From the NCBI GenBank assembly GCA_030867875.1, contig JAOWCC010001589.1, forward strand, positions 147,905,745 through 147,969,744: a stretch of DNA of 64,000 nucleotides. Reading direction: 5' to 3'. Within the stretch, counting starts at the first letter, position 1. Every line of letters starts with the position of its first letter. Under the pieces are notes generated by a model. It made no database searches. It worked only from the letters and a program-made list of their open reading frames with translations, and was not told the origin of the DNA. The stretch is from Actinernus sp. WN-2022 (lineage: Eukaryota; Cnidaria; Anthozoa; Actiniaria; Actinernidae). This document shows positions 11,501-25,690 of the stretch, one piece after another. The position numbers and the translations under genes were made by a program.

Positions 11501-14500
11501 ATCAACATCTTCAAAAATGGTCAAATCTGTATTTTTTGGACCAGACCGGGTAGGCAAAAAATATCAGATTTCTGACAAAAACTAAAAAACCACTCAACAT
11601 GCTTCAAAAGGTTGGCAAACAATCTCCTGGTAGCTTGAGAACAGAAATGGATAAAGAATTGAAGAAAAAACTCAACATCTTCAAAAATGGTCAAATCTGT
11701 ATTTTTTGGACCAGACCGGGTAGGCAAAAAATATCAGATTTCTGACAAAAACTAAAAAACCACTCAAAATGCTTCAAAAGGTTCGCAAACAATCTCCTTG
11801 TAGCTTCAGAACACAAATGAAATAAGTTGGAGAAAGAATAACAAAAATGCATACTTCACATAAAATTTAGAGTTTCATGTTTGCACTTACCTCAATTTAG
11901 GTCTCCCAACACCTAAACTTGCCCAGAACCAAGCCATTCTGTCCACAAGCACTTCACATCTTTATCCTGGTAGCATCAGAACACCAATGGATTAAGTTGG
12001 AGAAAGAAATGAAGAAAAAAATCAACATCTTCAAAAATGGTCAAATCTGTATTTTTTTCACCAGACCGGGTAGTCAAAAAATATCAGATTTCTGACAAAA
12101 ACTAAAAAACCACTCAATATGCTTCAAAATGATGGCCAACAATCTGCTGATAGTTTCCAGACATGAATGGATTATGTTGGAGAAAGAATTGGAGAAAAAA
12201 ATCAACATCTTCAAAAATGGTCAAATCTGTATTTTTTGGACCAGACCGGGTAGGCAAAAAATATCAGATTTCTGACAAAAACTAAAAAACCACTCAATAT
12301 GCTTCAAAATGTTGGCAAACAATCTCCTGGTAGCTTGAGAACACAAATGTAGAAAGAATTGAAGAAAAAAATCAACATCTTCAAAAATGGTCAAATCTGT
12401 ATTTTTTTTACCAGACCGGGTAGGCAAAAAATATCAGATTTCTGACAAAAACTAAAAACCCACTCAAAATGCTTCAAAATGATGGCAAACAATCTCCTTG
12501 TAGCTTCAGAACACAAATGAAATAAGTTGGAGAAAGAATAACTAAAATGCATACTTCACATAAAATTTAGAGTTTCATGTTTGCACTTACCTCAATTTAG
12601 GTCTCCCAACACCTAAACTTCCCCAGAACCAAGCCTTTCTGTCCACAAGCACTTCACATCTTTATCCTGGTAGCATCAGAACACCAATGGATTAAGTTGG
12701 AGAAAGAAATGAAGAAAAAAATCAACATCTTCAAAAATGGTCAAATCTGTATTTTTTGGACCAGACCGGGTAGGCAAAAAATATCAGATTTCTGACAAAA
12801 ACTAAAAAAACCACTCAATATGCTTCAAAATGATGGCAAACAATCTGCTGATAGTTAACAGACATGATTGGATTAAGTTGGAGAAAGAATTGAAGAAAAA
12901 ATCAACATCTTCAAAAATGGTCAAATCTGTATTTTTTGGACCAGACCGGGTAGGCAAAAAATATCAGATTTCTGACAAAAACTAAAAAACCACTCAACAT
13001 GCTTCAAAAGGTTGGCAAACAATCTCCTGGTAGCTTGAGAACAGAAATGGAGAAAGAATTGAAGAAAAAACTCAACATCTTCAAAAATGGTCAAATCTGT
13101 ATTTTTTGGACCAGACCGGGTAGGCGAAAAATCTCAGATTTCTGACAAAAACTAAAAAACCACTCAAAATGCTTCAAAATGATGGCAAACAATCTCCTGG
13201 TAGCTTCAGAACACAAATGAAATAAGTTGGAGAAAGAATAACAAAAATGCATACTTCACATAAAATTTAGAGTTTCATGTTTGCACTTACCTCAATTTAG
13301 GTCTCCCAACACCTAAACTTGCCCAGAACCAAGCCATTCTGTCCACAAGCACTTCACATCTTTATCCTGGTAGCATCAGAACACCAATGGATTAAGTTGG
13401 AGAGAGAAATGAAGAAAAAAATCAACATCTTCAAAAATAGTCAAATCTGTATTTTTTGGACCAGACCGGGTAGGCAAAAAATATCAGATTTCTGACAAAA
13501 ACTAAAAAACCACTCAATATGCTTCAAAATGATGGCCAACAATCTGCTGATAGTTTCCAGACATGAATGGATTATGTTGGAGAAAGAATTGGAGAAAAAA
13601 ATCAACATCTTCAAAAATGGTCAAATCTGTATTTTTTGGACCAGACCGGGTAGGCAAAAAATATCAGATTTCTGACAAAAACTAAAAAACCACTCAATAT
13701 GCTTCAAAATGTTGGCAAACAATCTCCTGGTAGCTTGAGAACACAAATGGAGAAAGAATTGAAAAAAAAAAATCAACATCTTCAAAAATGGTCAAATCTG
13801 TATTTTTTTGACCAGACCGGGTAGGCAAAAAATATCAGATTTCTGACAAAAACTAAAAAACCACTCAATATGCTTCAAAAGGTTGGCAAACAATCTCCTG
13901 GTAGCTTGAGAACAGAAATGGAGAAAGAATTGAAGAAAAAAATCAACATCTTCAAAAATGGTCAAATCTGTATTTTTTCGACCAGACCGGGTAGGCAAAA
14001 AATGTCAGATTTCTGACAAAAACTAAAAAACCACTCAATATGCTTCAAAACGATGGCAAACAATCTGCTGATAGTTAACAGACATGATTGGATTAAGTTG
14101 GAGAAAGAAATGAAGAAAAAAATCAACATCTTCAAAAATGGTCAAATCTGTATTTTTTGGACCAGACCGGGTAGGCAAAAAATATCAGATTTCTGACAAA
14201 AACTAAAAAACCACTCAACATGCTTCAAAAGGTTGGCAAACAATCTCCTGGTAGCTTGAGAACAGAAATGGATAAAGAATTGAAGAAAAAACTCAACATC
14301 TTCAAAAATGGTCAAATCTGTATTTTTTGGACCAGACCGGGTAGTCGAAAAATCTCAGATTTCTGACAAAAACTAAAAAAACACTCAAAATGCTTCAAAA
14401 GGTTCGCAAACAATCTCCTTGTAGCTTCAGAACACAAATGAAATAAGTTGGAGAAAGAATAACAAAAATGCATACTTCACATAAAATTTAGAGTTTCATG

Positions 14501-17500
14501 TTTGCACTTACCTCAATTTAGGTCTCCCAACACCTAAACTTGCCCAGAACCAAGCCATTCTGTCCACAAGCACTTCACATCTTTATCCTGGTAGCATCAG
14601 AACACCAATGGATTAAGTTGGAGAAAGAAATGAAGAAATAAATCAACATCTTCAAAAATGGTCAAATCTGTATTTTTTGGACCAGACCGGGTAGGCAAAA
14701 AATATCAGATTTCTGACAAAAACTAAAAAAACACTCAATATGCTTCAAAAGGTTGGCAAACAATCTCCTTGTAGCTTCAGAACACAAATGAAATAAGTTG
14801 GAGAAAGAATAACAAAAATGCATACTTCACATAAAATTTAGAGTTTCATGTTTGCACTTACCTCAATTTAGGTCTCCCAACACCTAAACTTGCCCAGAAC
14901 CAAGCCATTCTGTCCACAAGCACTTCACATCTTTATCCTGGTAGCATCAGAACACCAATGGATTAAGTTGGAGAAAGAAATGAAGAAATAAATCAACATC
15001 TTCAAAAATGGTCAAATCTGTATTTTTTGGACCAGACCGGGTAGGCAAAAAATATCAGATTTCTGACAAAAACTAAAAAAACACTCAATATGCTTCAAAA
15101 GGTTGGCAAACAATCTCCTTGTAGCTTCAGAACACAAATGAAATAAGTTGGAGAAAGAATAACAAAAATGCATACTTCACATAAAATTTAGAGTTTCATG
15201 TTTGCACTTACCTCAATTTAGGTCTCCCAACACCTAAACTTGCCCAGAACCAAGCCATTCTGTCCACAAGCACTTCACATCTTTATCCTGGTAGCATCAG
15301 AACACCAATGGATTAAGTTGGAGAAAGAAATGAAGAAAAAAATCAACATCTTCAAAAATGGTCAAATCTGTATTTTTTTCACCAGACCGGGTAGGCAAAA
15401 AATATCAGATTTCTGACAAAAACTAAAAAACCACTCAATATGCTTCAAAATGATGGCCAACAATCTGCTGATAGTTTCCAGACATGATTGGATTATGTTG
15501 GAGAAAGAATTGGGGGAAAAAATCAACATCTTCAAAAATGGTCAAATCTGTATTTTTTGGACCAGACCGGGTAGGCAAAAAATATCAGATTTCTGACAAA
15601 AACTAAAAAACCACTCAACATGCTTCAAAAGGTTGGCAAACAATCTCCTGGTAGCTTGAGAACAGAAATGGATAAAGAATTGAAGAAAAAACTCAACATC
15701 TTCAAAAATGGTCAAATCTGTATTTTTTGGACCAGACCGGGTAGGCGAAAAATCTCAGATTTCTGACAAAAACTAAAAAACCACTCAAAATGCTTCAAAA
15801 GGTTCGCAAACAATCTCCTTGTAGCTTCAGAACACAAATGAAATAAGTTGGAGAAAGAATAACAAAAATGCATACTTCACATAAAATTTAGAGTTTCATG
15901 TTTGCACTTACCTCAATTTAGGTCTCCCAACACCTAAACTTGCCCAGAACCAAGCCATTCTGTCCACAAGCACTTCACATCTTTATCCTGGTAGCATCAG
16001 AACACCAATGGATTAAGTTGGAGAAAGAAATGAAGAAATAAATCAACATCTTCAAAAATGGTCAAATCTGTATTTTTTGGACCAGACCGGGTAGGCAAAA
16101 AATATCAGATTTCTGACAAAAACTAAAAAACCACTCAACATGCTTCAAAAGGTTGGCAAACAATCTCCTGGTAGCTTGAGAACAGAAATGGAGAAAGAAT
16201 TGAAGAAAAAACTCAACATCTTCAAAAATGGTCAAATCTGTATTTTTTGGACCAGACCGGGTAGGCGAAAAATCTCAGATTTCTGACAAAAACTAAAAAA
16301 CCACTCAAAATGCTTCAAAATGATGGCAAACAATCTCCTGGTAGCTTCAGAACACAAATGAAATAAGTTGGAGAAAGAATAACAAAAATGCATACTTCAC
16401 ATAAAATTTAGAGTTTCATGTTTGCACTTACCTCAATTTAGGTCTCCCAACACCTAAACTTGCCCAGAACCAAGCCATTCTGTCCACAAGCACTTCACAT
16501 CTTTATCCTGGTAGCATCAGAACACCAATGGATTAAGTTGGAGAGAGAAATGAAGAAAAAAATCAACATCTTCAAAAATGGTCAAATCTGTATTTTTTGG
16601 ACCAGACCGGGTAGGCAAAAAATATGATTTCTGACAAAAACTAAAAAACCACTCAATATGCTTCAAAATGATGGCCAACAATCTGCTGATAGTTTCCAGA
16701 CATGAATGGATTATGTTGGAGAAAGAATTGGAGAAAAAAATCAACATCTTCAAAAATGGTCAAATCTGTATTTTTTGGACCAGACCGGGTAGGCAAAAAT
16801 ATCAGATTTCTGACAAAAACTAAAAAACCACTCAATATGCTTCAAAATGTTGGCAAACAATCTCCTGGTAGCTTGAGAACACAAATGGAGAAAGAATTGA
16901 AAAAAAAAATCAACATCTTCAAAAATGGTCAAATCTGTATTTTTTTGACCAGACCGGGTAGGCAAAAAATGTCAGATTTCTCACAAAAACTAAAAAACCA
17001 CTCAATATGCTTCAAAACGATGGCAAACAATCTGCTAATAGTTAACAGACATGATTGGATTAAGTTGGAGAAAGAAATGAAGAAAAAAATCAACATCTTC
17101 AAAAATGGTCAAATCTGTATTTTTTTGACCAGACCGGGTAGGCAAAAAATATCAGATTTCTGACAAAAACTAAAAAAACCACTCAATATGCTTCAAAAGG
17201 TTGGCAAACAATCTCCTGGTAGCTTGAGAACAGAAATGGAGAAAGAATTGAAGAAAAAAATCAACATCTTCAAAAATGGTCAAATCTGTATTTTTTCGAC
17301 CAGACCGGGTAGGCAAAAAATGTCAGATTTCTGACAAAAACTAAAAAACCACTCAATATGCTTCAAAACGATGGCCAACAATCTGCTGATAGTTTCCAGA
17401 CATGAATGGATTATGTTGGAGAAAGAATTGGAGAAAAAAATCAACATCTTCAAAAATGGTCAAATCTGTATTTTTTGGACCAGACCGGGTAGGCAAAAAA

Positions 17501-17962
17501 TATCAGATTTCTGACAAAAACTAAAAAACCACTCAATATGCTTCAAAATGTTGGCAAACAATCTCCTGGTAGCTTGAGAACACAAATGTAGAAAGAATTG
17601 AAGAAAAAAATCAACATCTTCAAAAATGGTCAAATCTGTATTTTTTTGACCAGACCGGGTAGGCAAAAAATGTCAGATTTCTGACAAAAACTAAAAAACC
17701 ACTCAATATGCTTCAAACCGATGGCAAACAATCTGCTGATAGTTAACAGACATGATTGGATTAAGTTGGAGAAAGAAATGAAGAAAAAAATCAACATCTT
17801 CAAAAATGGTCAAATCTGTATTTTTTGGACCAGACCGGGTAGGCAAAAAATATCAGATTTCTGACAAAAACTAAAAAACCACTCAACATGCTTCAAAAGG
17901 TTGGCAAACAATCTCCTGGTAGCTTGAGAACAGAAATGGAGAAAGAATTGAAGAAAAAACTC
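8504..17962 (+). repeat. Mosaic array block 2
   Basis: The block starts as a repeat of bases 1-1863 and then continues in a different order. L landmarks lie at 9039, 10969, 11849, 12549, 13249, 14470, 14820, 15170, 15870 and 16390. The 1930-bp and 1748-bp gaps hold runs of about eight or nine ordinary monomers without any L unit, the longest such runs in the window. A module marked by actaaaatgc and cttccccagaaccaagcc at 8340 recurs at 12549, and later at 24022, 37892 and 52661. Private events include a 2-bp loss in aatatgatttctg (about 16621) and a G-run in gaattgggggaaaa (about 15508). Confidence 0.85.
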
Positions 17963-18524
17963 AACATCTTCAAAAATGGTCAAATCTGTATTTTTTGGAC
18001 CAGACCGGGTAGGCGAAAAATCTCAGATTTCTGACAAAAACTAAAAAACCACTCAAAATGCTTCAAAATGATGGCAAACAATCTCCTGGTAGCTTCAGAA
18101 CACAAATGAAATAAGTTGGAGAAAGAATAACAAAAATGCATACTTCACATAAAATTTAGAGTTTCATGTTTGCACTTACCTCAATTTAGGTCTCCCAACA
18201 CCTAAACTTGCCCAGAACCAAGCCATTCTGTCCACAAGCACTTCACATCTTTATCCTGGTAGCATCAGAACACCAATGGATTAAGTTGGAGAAAGAAATG
18301 AAGAAAAAAATCAACATCTTCAAAAATGGTCAAATCTGTATTTTTTTCACCAGACCGGGTAGTCAAAAATATCAGATTTCTGACAAAAACTAAAAAACCA
18401 CTCAATATGCTTCAAAATGATGGCCAACAATCTGCTGATAGTTTCCAGACATGAATGGATTATGTTGGAGAAAGAATTGGAGAAAAAAATCAACATCTTC
18501 AAAAATGGTCAAATCTGTATTTTT

Positions 18525-18550
18525 TGGACCAGATATCAAAAAATATCAGA
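18525..18550 (+). repeat. Core variant lacking the CCGG motif
   Basis: The usual accagaccgggtaggc is replaced here by accagatatcaaaaaatat, removing the CCGG site. The same change occurs at 32220, exactly 13689 bp away, as expected if it was copied along with the higher-order repeat. The matching part of copy C is missing because C begins downstream of it. Besides these two, the only other full-length core I saw without CCGG is at 45215, where it reads CTGG. Confidence 0.9.
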
Positions 18551-20234
18551 TTTCTGACAAAAACTAAAAAACCACTCAATATGCTTCAAAATGTTGGCAA
18601 ACAATCTCCTGGTAGCTTGAGAACACAAATGTAGAAAGAATTGAAGAAAAAAATCAACATCTTCAAAAATGGTCAAATCTGTATTTTTTTGACCAGACCG
18701 GGTAGGCAAAAAATGTCAGATTTCTGACAAAAACTAAAAAACCACTCAATATGCTTCAAAACGATGGCAAACAATCTGCTGATAGTTAACAGACATGATT
18801 GGATTAAGTTGGAGAAAGAAATGAAGAAAAAAATCAACATCTTCAAAAATGGTCAAATCTGTATTTTTTGGACCAGACCGGGTAGGCAAAAAATATCAGA
18901 TTTCTGACAAAAACTAAAAAACCACTCAACATGCTTCAAAAGGTTGGCAAACAATCTCCTGGTAGCTTGAGAACAGAAATGGATAAAGAATTGAAGAAAA
19001 AACTCAACATCTTCAAAAATGGTCAAATCTGTATTTTTTGGACCAGACCGGGTAGGCGAAAAATCTCAGATTTCTGACAAAAACTAAAAAACCACTCAAA
19101 ATGCTTCAAAAGGTTCGCAAACAATCTCCTTGTAGCTTCAGAACACAAATGAAATAAGTTGGAGAAAGAATAACAAAAATGCATACTTCACATAAAATTT
19201 AGAGTTTCATGTTTGCACTTACCTCAATTTAGGTCTCCCAACACCTAAACTTGCCCAGAACCAAGCCATTCTGTCCACAAGCACTTCACATCTTTATCCT
19301 GGTAGCATCAGAACACCAATGGATTAAGTTGGAGAAAGAAATGAAGAAATAAATCAACATCTTCAAAAATGGTCAAATCTGTATTTTTTGGACCAGACCG
19401 GGTAGGCAAAAAATATCAGATTTCTGACAAAAACTAAAAAAACACTCAATATGCTTCAAAAGGTTGGCAAACAATCTCCTTGTAGCTTCAGAACACAAAT
19501 GAAATAAGTTGGAGAAAGAATAACAAAAATGCATACTTCACATAAAATTTAGAGTTTCATGTTTGCACTTACCTCAATTTAGGTCTCCCAACACCTAAAC
19601 TTGCCCAGAACCAAGCCATTCTGTCCACAAGCACTTCACATCTTTATCCTGGTAGCATCAGAACACCAATGGATTAAGTTGGAGAAAGAAATGAAGAAAT
19701 AAATCAACATCTTCAAAAATGGTCAAATCTGTATTTTTTGGACCAGACCGGGTAGGCAAAAAATATCAGATTTCTGACAAAAACTAAAAAAACACTCAAT
19801 ATGCTTCAAAAGGTTGGCAAACAATCTCCTTGTAGCTTCAGAACACAAATGAAATAAGTTGGAGAAAGAATAACAAAAATGCATACTTCACATAAAATTT
19901 AGAGTTTCATGTTTGCACTTACCTCAATTTAGGTCTCCCAACACCTAAACTTGCCCAGAACCAAGCCATTCTGTCCACAAGCACTTCACATCTTTATCCT
20001 GGTAGCATCAGAACACCAATGGATTAAGTTGGAGAAAGAAATGAAGAAAAAAATCAACATCTTCAAAAATGGTCAAATCTGTATTTTTTTCACCAGACCG
20101 GGTAGTCAAAAAATATCAGATTTCTGACAAAAACTAAAAAACCACTCAATATGCTTCAAAATGATGGCCAACAATCTGCTGATAGTTTCCAGACATGAAT
20201 GGATTATGTTGGAGAAAGAATTGGAGAAAAAAAT

Positions 20235-20404
20235 CAACATCTTCAAAAATGGTCAAATCTGTATTTTTTGGACCAGACCGGGTAGGCAAAAAATATCAGA
20301 TTTCTGACAAAAACTAAAAAACCACTCAATATGCTTCAAAATGTTGGCAAACAATCTCCTGGTAGCTTGAGAACACAAATGTAGAAAGAATTGAAGAAAA
20401 AAAT
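20235..20404 (+). repeat. Reference monomer subtype T3' (170 bp)
   Basis: T3' resembles T3 but reads aaatgttggcaaac before the tail, and the tail is cttgagaacacaaatgtag or, in other copies, acacaaatggag. It generally follows a T2 unit. The tgtagaaag form recurs at matching places in the higher-order repeats (for example 20380, 34070 and 48840). The tggagaaag form is more common in the first 17 kb. The tail looks intermediate between T3 (agaacagaaat) and the L tail (agaacacaaat). That suggests exchange between these types, which is inference. Confidence 0.85.
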
Positions 20405-22077
20405 CAACATCTTCAAAAATGGTCAAATCTGTATTTTTTTGACCAGACCGGGTAGGCAAAAAATATCAGATTTCTGACAAAAACTAAAAAACCACTCAAT
20501 ATGCTTCAAAACGATGGCAAACAATCTGCTGATAGTTAACAGACATGATTGGATTAAGTTGGAGAAAGAAATGAAGAAAAAAAATCAACATCTTCAAAAA
20601 TGGTCAAATCTGTATTTTTTGGACCAGACCGGGTAGGCAAAAAATATCAGATTTCTGACAAAAACTAAAAAACCACTCAACATGCTTCAAAAGGTTGGCA
20701 AACAATCTCCTGGTAGCTTGAGAACAGAAATGGAGAAAGAATTGAAGAAAAAAATCAACATCTTCAAAAATGGTCAAATCTGTATTTTTTGGACCAGACC
20801 GGGTAGGCGAAAAATCTCAGATTTCTGACAAAAACTAAAAAACCACTCAAAATGCTTCAAAACGATGGCAAACAATCTCCTGGTAGCTTGAGAACAGAAA
20901 TCGAGAAAGAATTGAAGAAAAAAATCAACATCTTCAAAAAAAACACTCAAAATGATGGCAAACAATCTCCTGGTAGCTTCAGAACACAAATGAAATAAGT
21001 TGGAGAAAGATTAACAAAAATGCATACTTCACATAAAATTTAGAGTTTCATGTTTGCACTTACCTCAATTTAGGTCTCCCAACACCTAAACTTGCCCAGA
21101 ACCAAGCCATTCTGTCCACAAGCACTTCACATCTTTATCCTGGTAGCATCAGAACACCAATGGATTAAGTTGGAGAAAGAAATGAAGAAATAAATCAACA
21201 TCTTCAAAAATGGTCAAATCTGTATTTTTTGGACCAGACCGGGTAGGCAAAAAATATCAGATTTCTGACAAAAACTAAAAAAACACTCAATATGCTTCAA
21301 AAGGTTGGCAAACAATCTCCTTGTAGCTTCAGAACACAAATGAAATAAGTTGGAGAAAGAATAACAAAAATGCATACTTCACATAAAATTTAGAGTTTCA
21401 TGTTTGCACTTACCTCAATTTAGGTCTCCCAACACCTAAACTTGCCCAGAACCAAGCCATTCTGTCCACAAGCACTTCACATCTTTATCCTGGTAGCATC
21501 AGAACACCAATGGATTAAGTTGGAGAAAGAATTGAAGAAAAAAATCAACATCTTCAAAAATGGTCAAATCTGTATTTTTTTGACCAGACCGGGTAGGCAA
21601 AAAATGTCAGATTTCTGACAAAAACTAAAAAACCACTCAATATGCTTCAAAACGATGGCAAACAATCTGCTGATAGTTAACAGACATGATTGGATTAAGT
21701 TGGAGAAAGAAATGAAGAAAAAAATCAACATCTTCAAAAATGGTCAAATCTGTATTTTTTTGACCAGACCGGGTAGGCAAAAAATGTCAGATTTCTGACA
21801 AAAACTAAAAAACCACTCAATATGCTTCAAAACGATGGCAAACAATCTGCTGATAGTTAACAGACATGATTGGATTAAGTTGGAGAAAGAAATGAAGAAA
21901 AAAATCAACATCTTCAAAAATGGTCAAATCTGTATTTTTTGGACCAGACCGGGTAGGCAAAAAATATCAGATTTCTGACAAAAACTAAAAAACCACTCAA
22001 TATGCTTCAAAAGGTTGGCAAACAATCTCCTGGTAGCTTGAGAACAGAAATGGAGAAAGAATTGAAGAAAAAAAAAT

Positions 22078-22347
22078 CAACATCTTCAAAAAAAACACTC
22101 AAAATGATGGCAAACAATCTCCTGGTAGCTTCAGAACACAAATGAAATAAGTTGGAGAAAGAATAACAAAAATGCATACTTCACATAAAATTTAGAGTTT
22201 CATGTTTGCACTTACCTCAATTTAGGTCTCCCAACACCTAAACTTGCCCAGAACCAAGCCATTCTGTCCACAAGCACTTCACATCTTTATCCTGGTAGCA
22301 TCAGAACACCAATGGATTAAGTTGGAGAAAGAATTGAAGAAAAAAAT
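22078..22347 (+). repeat. L unit with an 80-bp core deletion (reference of 17)
   Basis: In this L unit the core jumps from caacatcttcaaaaaa straight to acactcaaaatgatggc. It loses about 80 bp, including the T-tract and the conserved CCGG motif, so the unit is 270 bp instead of 350. I found the same shortened core starting at 4033, 20926, 22078, 23406, 25417, 34796, 35948, 37276, 39287, 45522, 45962, 49565, 50717, 52045, 54056, 55891 and 59476. Most recur at matching positions in copies A, B and C, so they are inherited. The length of the A-run at the junction varies slightly between copies. Confidence 0.88.
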
Positions 22348-25300
22348 CAACATCTTCAAAAATGTTCAAATCTGTATTTTTTGGACCAGACCGGGTAGGC
22401 AAAAAATATCAGATTTCTGACAAAAACTAAAAAACCACTCAATATGCTTCAAAACGATGGCAAACAATCTGCTGATAGTTTCCAGACATGAATGGATTAT
22501 GTTGGAGAAAGAATTGGAGAAAAAAATCAACATCTTCAAAAATGGTCAAATCTGTATTTTTTGGACCAGACCGGGTAGGCAAAAAATATCAGATTTCTGA
22601 CAAAAACTAAAAAAACACTCAATATGCTTCAAAATCATGGCCAACAATCTGCTGATAGTTTCCAGACATGAATGGATTATGTTGGAGAAAGAATTGGAGA
22701 AAAAATCAACATCTTCAAAAATGGTCAAATCTGTATTTTTTGGACCAGACCGGGTAGGCAAAAAATATCAGATTTCTGACAAAAACTAAAAAACCACTCA
22801 ATATGCTTCAAAATGATGGCGAACAATCTGCTGATAGTTAACAGACATGATTGGATTAAGTTGGAGAAAGAATTGAAGAAAAAATCAACATCTTCAAAAA
22901 TGGTCAAATCTGTATTTTTTGGACCAGACCGGGTAGGCGAAAAATCTCAGATTTCTGACAAAAACTAAAAAACCACTCAAAATGCTTCAAAATGATGGCA
23001 AACAATCTCCTGGTAGCTTCAGAACACAAATGAAATAAGTTGGAGAAAGAATAACAAAAATGCATACTTCACATAAAATTTAGAGTTTCATGTTTGCACT
23101 TACCTCAATTTAGGTCTCCCAACACCTAAACTTGCCCAGAACCAAGCCATTCTGTCCACAAGTACTTCACATCTTTATCCTGGTAGCATCAGAACACCAA
23201 TGGATTATGTTGGAGAAAGAAATGAAGAAAAAAATCAACATCTTCAAAAATGGTCAAATCTGTATTTTTTGGACCAGACCGGGTAGGCAAAAAATATCAG
23301 ATTTCTGACAAAAACTAAAAAACCACTCAATATGCTTCAAAAGGTTGGCAAACAATCTCCTGGTAGCTTGAGAACAGAAATGGAGAAAGAATTGAAGAAA
23401 AAAATCAACATCTTCAAAAAAAAAACTCAAAATGATGGCAAACAATCTCCTGGTAGCTTCAGAACACAAATGAAATAAGTTGGAGAAAGAATAACAAAAA
23501 TGCATACTTCACATAAAATTTAGAGTTTCATGTTTGCACTTACCTCAATTTAGGTCTCCCAACACCTAAACTTGCCCAGAACCAAGCCATTCTGTCCACA
23601 AGCACTTCACATCTTTATCCTGGTAGCATCAGAACACCAATGGATTAAGTTGGAGAAAGAAATGAAGAAATAAATCAACATCTTCAAAAATGGTCAAATC
23701 TGTATTTTTTGGACCAGACCGGGTAGGCAAAAAATATCAGATTTCTGACAAAAACTAAAAAAACACTCAATATGCTTCAAAAGGTTGGCAAACAATCTCC
23801 TGGTAGCTTGAGAACAGAAATGGAGAAAGAATTGAAGAAAAAAATCAACATCTTCAAAAATGGTCAAATCTGTATTTTTTTTACCAGACCGGGTAGGCAA
23901 AAAATATCAGATTTCTGACAAAAACTAAAAACCCACTCAAAATGCTTCAAAATGATGGCAAACAATCTCCTTGTAGCTTCAGAACACAAATGAAATAAGT
24001 TGGAGAAAGAATAACTAAAATGCATACTTCACATAAAATTTAGAGTTTCATGTTTGCACTTACCTCAATTTAGGTCTCCCAACACCTAAACTTCCCCAGA
24101 ACCAAGCCTTTCTGTCCACAAGCACTTCACATCTTTATCCTGGTAGCATCAGAACACCAATGGATTAAGTTGGAGAAAGAAATGAAGAAAAAAATCAACA
24201 TCTTCAAAAATGGTCAAATCTGTATTTTTTGGACCAGACCGGGTAGGCAAAAAATATCAGATTTCTGACAAAAACTAAAAAACCACTCAATATGCTTCAA
24301 AATGATGGCAAACAATCTGCTGATAGTTAACAGACATGATTGGATTAAGTTGGAGAAAGAATTGAAGAAAAAATCAACATCTTCAAAAATGGTCAAATCT
24401 GTATTTTTTGGACCAGACCGGGTAGGCAAAAAATATCAGATTTCTGACAAAAACTAAAAAACCACTCAACATGCTTCAAAAGGTTGGCAAACAATCTCCT
24501 GGTAGCTTGAGAACAGAAATGGAGAAAGAATTGAAGAAAAAACTCAACATCTTCAAAAATGGTCAAATCTGTATTTTTTGGACCAGACCGGGTAGGCGAA
24601 AAATCTCAGATTTCTGACAAAAACTAAAAAACCACTCAAAATGCTTCAAAATGATGGCAAACAATCTCCTGGTAGCTTCAGAACACAAATGAAATAAGTT
24701 GGAGAAAGAATAACAAAAATGCATACTTCACATAAAATTTAGAGTTTCATGTTTGCACTTACCTCAATTTAGGTCTCCCAACACCTAAACTTGCCCAGAA
24801 CCAAGCCATTCTGTCCACAAGCACTTCACATCTTTATCCTGGTAGCATCAGAACACCAATGGATTAAGTTGGAGAGAGAAATGAAGAAAAAAATCAACAT
24901 CTTCAAAAATGGTCAAATCTGTATTTTTTTCACCAGACCGGGTAGTCAAAAAATATCAGATTTCTGACAAAAACTAAAAAACCACTCAATATGCTTCAAA
25001 ATGATGGCCAACAATCTGCTGATAGTTTCCAGACATGAATGGATTATGTTGGAGAAAGAATTGGAGAAAAAAATCAACATCTTCAAAAATGGTCAAATCT
25101 GTATTTTTTGGACCAGACCGGGTAGGCAAAAAATATCAGATTTCTGACAAAAACTAAAAAACCACTCAATATGCTTCAAAATGTTGGCAAACAATCTCCT
25201 GGTAGCTTGAGAACACAAATGGAGAAAGAATTGAAAAAAAAAAATCAACATCTTCAAAAATGGTCAAATCTGTATTTTTTTGACCAGACCGGGTAGGGAA

Positions 25301-25416
25301 AAAATATCAGATTTCTCACAAAAACTAAAAAACCACTCAATATGCTTCAAAATGATGGCCAACAATCTCCTGGTAGCTTGAGAACAGAAATGGAGAAAGA
25401 ATTGAAGAAAAAAAAT

Positions 25417-25690
25417 CAACATCTTCAAAAAAAACACTCAAAATGATGGCAAACAATCTCCTGGTAGCTTCAGAACACAAATGAAATAAGTTGGAGAAAG
25501 AATAACAAAAATGCATACTTCACACAAAAATGGTCAAATCTGTATTTTTTTGACCAGACCGGGTAGGCAAAAAATATCAGATTTCTGACAAAAACTAAAA
25601 AACCACTCAATATGCTTCAAAATGATGGCCAACAATCTGCTGATAGTTTCCAGACATGAATGGATTAAGTTGGAGAAAGAAATGGTCTTC
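25417..25690 (+). repeat. Doubly rearranged module (first of five copies)
   Basis: An L unit that already has the shortened core also breaks off inside its alternative segment. After gcatacttcaca it joins caaaaatggtcaaatctg of an ordinary core at about 25525, losing most of the segment. The next T2-like unit has a second internal loss, running from gagaaagaaatg directly into gtcttcaaaaatgg at about 25684. The same composite is seen at 39287, 54056, 55891 and 59476. It is useful as a marker for tracing duplication in copies A to C. Confidence 0.88.

Noticed and set aside
16702..17163. A 153-codon plus-strand ORF, and a similar 108-codon ORF at 986-1312
   Set aside because: They read straight through several satellite monomers. 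They exist because 180-bp units keep frame and because a ctgac-to-ctcac change removes a stop. The composition is low-complexity and lysine-rich, there is no domain, and sister copies are interrupted.
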